Assembly (NCBI GenBank): GCA_041396705.1
Contig: JAWKYB010000002.1
Coordinates: forward strand, 248,001 to 312,000
DNA from: Alphaproteobacteria bacterium
GTDB lineage: Bacteria; Pseudomonadota; Alphaproteobacteria; CALKHQ01
Direction: 5' to 3'
Length of the DNA: 64,000 nt
Shown here: piece by piece, positions 61,596-64,000 of the stretch
Layout: the number at the start of each line of letters is the position of its first letter
Numbering within the stretch: the stretch's first letter is position 1
Position numbers and translations under genes: made by a program
Notes under the pieces: model-generated
Seen by the model: only the letters and a program-made list of their open reading frames with translations
What the model was told of the DNA's origin: nothing
The model's database searches: none

Positions 61596-63038
61596 CTATG
61601 GCGAGACATCGTAGCACCGCTCCAGCGGCCGCACGCTGACCGCGAGCGGTGTTTCCATCCTGTCCGCCACCGCCTCCCAGTCGTCGAAGCGATCATAAGC
61701 AGCCCAGATGGTCGAGCCCGACGGCAGCTCGGGATACTCGTTTTCGCCGTTGGTGCCCCAGTTCACCCAGCCGCTGTCGTGGCGCTGTACGATCTGCATG
61801 CGCGGCGAAACCCGGTTCATGTAGCGCACGAACGCATAGCCGGTGCGTGGGCTGTATTCGCAGGTTTTCTGCGCGTCCAGCGCGAATATGGTCTGCTGCG
61901 GCACCTTGTTCACCTCCACTGCATCGTCGGTGTAGTGGACAAGGGTGTGGTCCCGATCGCTCCACACGATCTGGTTCGCCGAGCGCCAGATCTTCTCAAC
62001 CTCCGCGGCGAGCACCGCCTGCGGCAGCGCCTGTTCCACCGCGCAGAACAGGCGCCAGTAATTGTCCCAGTGCCAGGTGGACGGGTCCTGCGTCGGGTCG
62101 ATGCCGAGCCGGTCCATCGCCTGGGATAGCGCTTGCGGCTCCCGGTCCTGCAGGTCGCGAAGGCGCGCCAGCAGGATCTCGGCGTAGAGGTCGCCCTCGC
62201 GATAGGCGGTGCCGCCCTTATGACGGTACGTCGACAGCAGCAGGTTCGACTTGCCGCTCTCGATCTCGTCGCCGACGGTAATGCGGTTGGCGCAACGGCG
62301 GCCATCGATCTCGGTGTCGAAGTCGTCGACAAAGTAGGTGCGGGTGAACAGCGGCGTTCCGTGGTAGAAGCGCCAGATCACCTCGATCGACTTGCCATGC
62401 AGTTCCGGGCGCAGCCCGTCCGGCACGTCGACCTTCATTCGATATTGGCAGGTGACCGGCCCTTCGCAGATGATGTCGAAACGTGCCACGGCGTGAGCCG
62501 GGGGGTTGATCAGACCGTTTTCGGGCGTGAAGAACGGGCCGTAGACGCCACCGAAGGCATTCGCGTTGCCGGCGATCAGGTTGATCCGTTGGCTGGTCTG
62601 CTCGAAATGGCGGATGCCCCACTTGCTTGCACCATCGCCACGGGCAGTTCCGGTGCACAGTTCCAGTTCATAGCAGCCGGTATTGAGACGGCGGTATCCG
62701 TCCGCAAGTTGCGGGTCGAGAATGCGGATGCCGTCATGTGCTCCGTCCTGCGGAGTCTCGGACAGCCAAACCACGTATCTCTGCCGCACCTCACCGCGCG
62801 CCATGGAGACCGGCAGGCACAGTGTGGCCGACGCCTGCGCACCATCGGCTCCGACATGCCACGCGGTGATCTGTACCGGCATCCGCCGTCCGTTGCCATC
62901 GGTGACCACGAGCCCGCGCTCGTTCGGGCGGATGCGGTCGAACGCAAGGCAGAACTCCACCGGTTCGGCCACCCTGCCGAGGCCGAGGGGATCGACGATA
63001 TCGATCGGAATGCAGTGTTGCGCCAATGGCTCGGTCAT
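61596..63038 (-). CDS. 480-residue protein, unrecognised; possible beta-sandwich sugar-active enzyme
   Basis: No confident family was recognised. The start HCIPIDIVDPLGLGRVAEPVEF and the DGNGRRMPVQITAWHVGADG stretch are reminiscent of the RIFT-barrel domain at the N-terminus of YetA/exo-rhamnogalacturonan-lyase-like proteins, but this is a weak impression. Aromatic-rich segments (WRFYHGTPLFTRTYF, STWHWDNYWRLF, GWVNWGTNGENEYPEL) would suit a carbohydrate site. There is no signal peptide, so it acts in the cytoplasm. AAAGGGAAC precedes the ATG. It sits between carbohydrate ABC permeases and an alcohol dehydrogenase, so sugar metabolism is likely. Confidence 0.8.
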   Translation of the reverse strand: MTEPLAQHCIPIDIVDPLGLGRVAEPVEFCLAFDRIRPNERGLVVTDGNGRRMPVQITAWHVGADGAQASATLCLPVSMARGEVRQRYVVWLSETPQDGAHDGIRILDPQLADGYRRLNTGCYELELCTGTARGDGASKWGIRHFEQTSQRINLIAGNANAFGGVYGPFFTPENGLINPPAHAVARFDIICEGPVTCQYRMKVDVPDGLRPELHGKSIEVIWRFYHGTPLFTRTYFVDDFDTEIDGRRCANRITVGDEIESGKSNLLLSTYRHKGGTAYREGDLYAEILLARLRDLQDREPQALSQAMDRLGIDPTQDPSTWHWDNYWRLFCAVEQALPQAVLAAEVEKIWRSANQIVWSDRDHTLVHYTDDAVEVNKVPQQTIFALDAQKTCEYSPRTGYAFVRYMNRVSPRMQIVQRHDSGWVNWGTNGENEYPELPSGSTIWAAYDRFDDWEAVADRMETPLAVSVRPLERCYDVSP

Positions 63039-63090
63039 GCCGTTCCCTTTCCGACATATGTGCTGGCAGGAAATTGCGCGGGCAGGCCGG

Positions 63091-63912
63091 TCACTTGATC
63101 GCCCCCATGGTCACGCCGCGCCGGAAGCTGCGCTGGGTAACGATGTAAAGCAGCAGTATCGGCACGAACATGATCACGCAGGTCGTCGCGACCAACTCGT
63201 AGTTGAAGGTGAAACGGCCCATGAAATCGATCACCGAGACGCTGAGCGGCATCAGGTCCTGACGGGTCGCGATGACCAGCGGCAGGAAGAAGCTGTTCCA
63301 GGCCCATAGGAATTCGATCACGGCCAGCGCGCCGATACCCGGCAGACTGACAGGCACGATGATCCGGATCAGGATTTGCAGGTCGTTACATCCGTCCAGG
63401 CGGGCGGCGTCGAGCAGGTCGCGCGGCACCTCGCGCATGAACGTCGTCATCAGGAAGATGCCGAATGAAAGCCCCAGCGCGATCAGCGGCAGGATCATGC
63501 CGACATAGCTGTTCAGGAGGCCCCAGTCCTTCAGCAGGTTGTAGACCGGGATCAGGATCGAGACCTCGGAGACCATCAGCCCGACCAGCACCAGGACAAA
63601 CAGCACCTGCTTGCCGGCAAAGTCGTAGACCGCAAAGGCGAACGCGGCCGTCGCAGACAGGATGATGGTCAGCCCGGTGACCGCGCCAGACACCAGCAGA
63701 CTGTTGAGAACGGCCTGGTAATAGCCACGATCGACCAGCACCAGCCCGTAATTGTGCCAGCGTGGGTCCTCTGGCAGGGCGAAAACGCTCGCGATCAGCT
63801 CGCCCTGCGACTTCAGGGAGGTGACGAACAATAGATAGACCGGCGCGATCGAGATGATCGTGAACAGGACCAGGACAGCGTTGGCGCCCAGAGCGTTGAG
63901 CAGCCGGTTCAT
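63091..63912 (-). CDS. carbohydrate ABC transporter permease (MalG family)
   Basis: A 273-residue permease with six predicted helices. ISIAPVYLLFVTSLKSQGEL is the normal first-helix region and the EAA loop is PRDLLDAARLDGCNDLQILIRIIVPVSLPG, followed by WAWNSFFLPLVIAT. ATG at 63912 overlaps the stop of the preceding permease by one base (TGATG). The frame is open 39 bases further upstream as a shadow. It is the second membrane subunit of an importer mostly outside the window. Confidence 0.92.
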   Translation of the reverse strand: MNRLLNALGANAVLVLFTIISIAPVYLLFVTSLKSQGELIASVFALPEDPRWHNYGLVLVDRGYYQAVLNSLLVSGAVTGLTIILSATAAFAFAVYDFAGKQVLFVLVLVGLMVSEVSILIPVYNLLKDWGLLNSYVGMILPLIALGLSFGIFLMTTFMREVPRDLLDAARLDGCNDLQILIRIIVPVSLPGIGALAVIEFLWAWNSFFLPLVIATRQDLMPLSVSVIDFMGRFTFNYELVATTCVIMFVPILLLYIVTQRSFRRGVTMGAIK

Positions 63913-64000
63913 CAGGAGGCCATCCGTGCCGCGCGGGACCGCGCGTTCCACAGCAGCAGCACGCTGAGAGCCAGGATGATGGCGGTCAGCACCGTGCTCA
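63912..64000 (-). CDS. carbohydrate ABC transporter permease (MalF-like), C-terminal end only
   Basis: The last 29 codons of a gene that enters from beyond the window. The visible tail is a hydrophobic helix (STVLTAIILALSVLLLWNAR) followed by a short basic end and TGA, as at the C-terminus of ABC permeases. It couples by one base to the MalG-like gene. Identity as the partner permease is inferred from this arrangement. Confidence 0.6.
   Translation of the reverse strand, partial: STVLTAIILALSVLLLWNARSRAARMAS

Overview
The window is a 64 kb stretch of very GC-rich chromosome (or large plasmid), almost entirely uptake systems and catabolic genes. Codon use, twin-arginine signals on binding proteins, frequent GTG/TTG starts and ATGA-type gene overlaps, and the families present (RutR-like TetR, PxpABC plus HyuAB, BMP-type nucleoside importer, CobW with amidases) suggest an alphaproteobacterium of the Rhodospirillales/Hyphomicrobiales kind. 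No rRNA, tRNA, CRISPR array or prophage was seen. The genus cannot be told from the sequence alone.

Layout. (1) 1-2117: end of a TRAP transporter operon (dctQ tail, dctM) with a GntR regulator. (2) 2178-14221: a sugar-type ABC importer and enzymes (two SDR dehydrogenases, two metallo-beta-lactamase-fold hydrolases, a 3-hydroxyisobutyrate-dehydrogenase-like enzyme, MmgE/PrpD, a carboxymuconolactone-decarboxylase-like protein, a small His-rich protein) around a LacI-family regulator resembling gluconate GntR. Four copies of a TTGWTACCGGTAWCAA-type palindrome mark its probable operators. (3) 14498-29959: a polyamine-type ABC importer followed in one leftward operon by HyuB, HyuA, PxpA, PxpB, PxpC and probably an MFS transporter. 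A divergent GntR regulator with a duplicated TGATCTGTGATCACAG box precedes two aminotransferases. (4) 30009-40957: a nucleoside module read leftward (uracil-DNA-glycosylase-like protein, GMC oxidoreductase, NIPSNAP protein, BMP-type ABC importer, nucleoside hydrolase, amidohydrolase), headed by a divergent RutR-like TetR regulator with two TGACCG-type boxes. (5) 41492-47132: a frameshifted Gfo/Idh/MocA dehydrogenase facing a maltose-type ABC importer. (6) 47418-59057: a leftward operon of about 10.6 kb joining a ribose-type importer (with two permeases fused in one chain) to a NodB-type deacetylase, a small MCGACG protein, a CobW GTPase and two Ntn amide hydrolases (S45 and C45), with a divergent GntR regulator. 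(7) 59143-60429: a decayed IS3-family element. (8) 60540-64000: a zinc alcohol dehydrogenase, an unrecognised 480-residue protein and the end of another carbohydrate ABC operon.

The blocks look like independent catabolic cassettes, most with their own importer, enzymes and regulator. Three genes (BMP binding protein, Gfo/Idh dehydrogenase, ribose-type ATPase) are interrupted by single frameshifts, which could be real decay or assembly error. The most promising unexplored units are the LacI regulon, the amide-hydrolase operon and the nucleoside operon with its unusual glycosylase-like protein.
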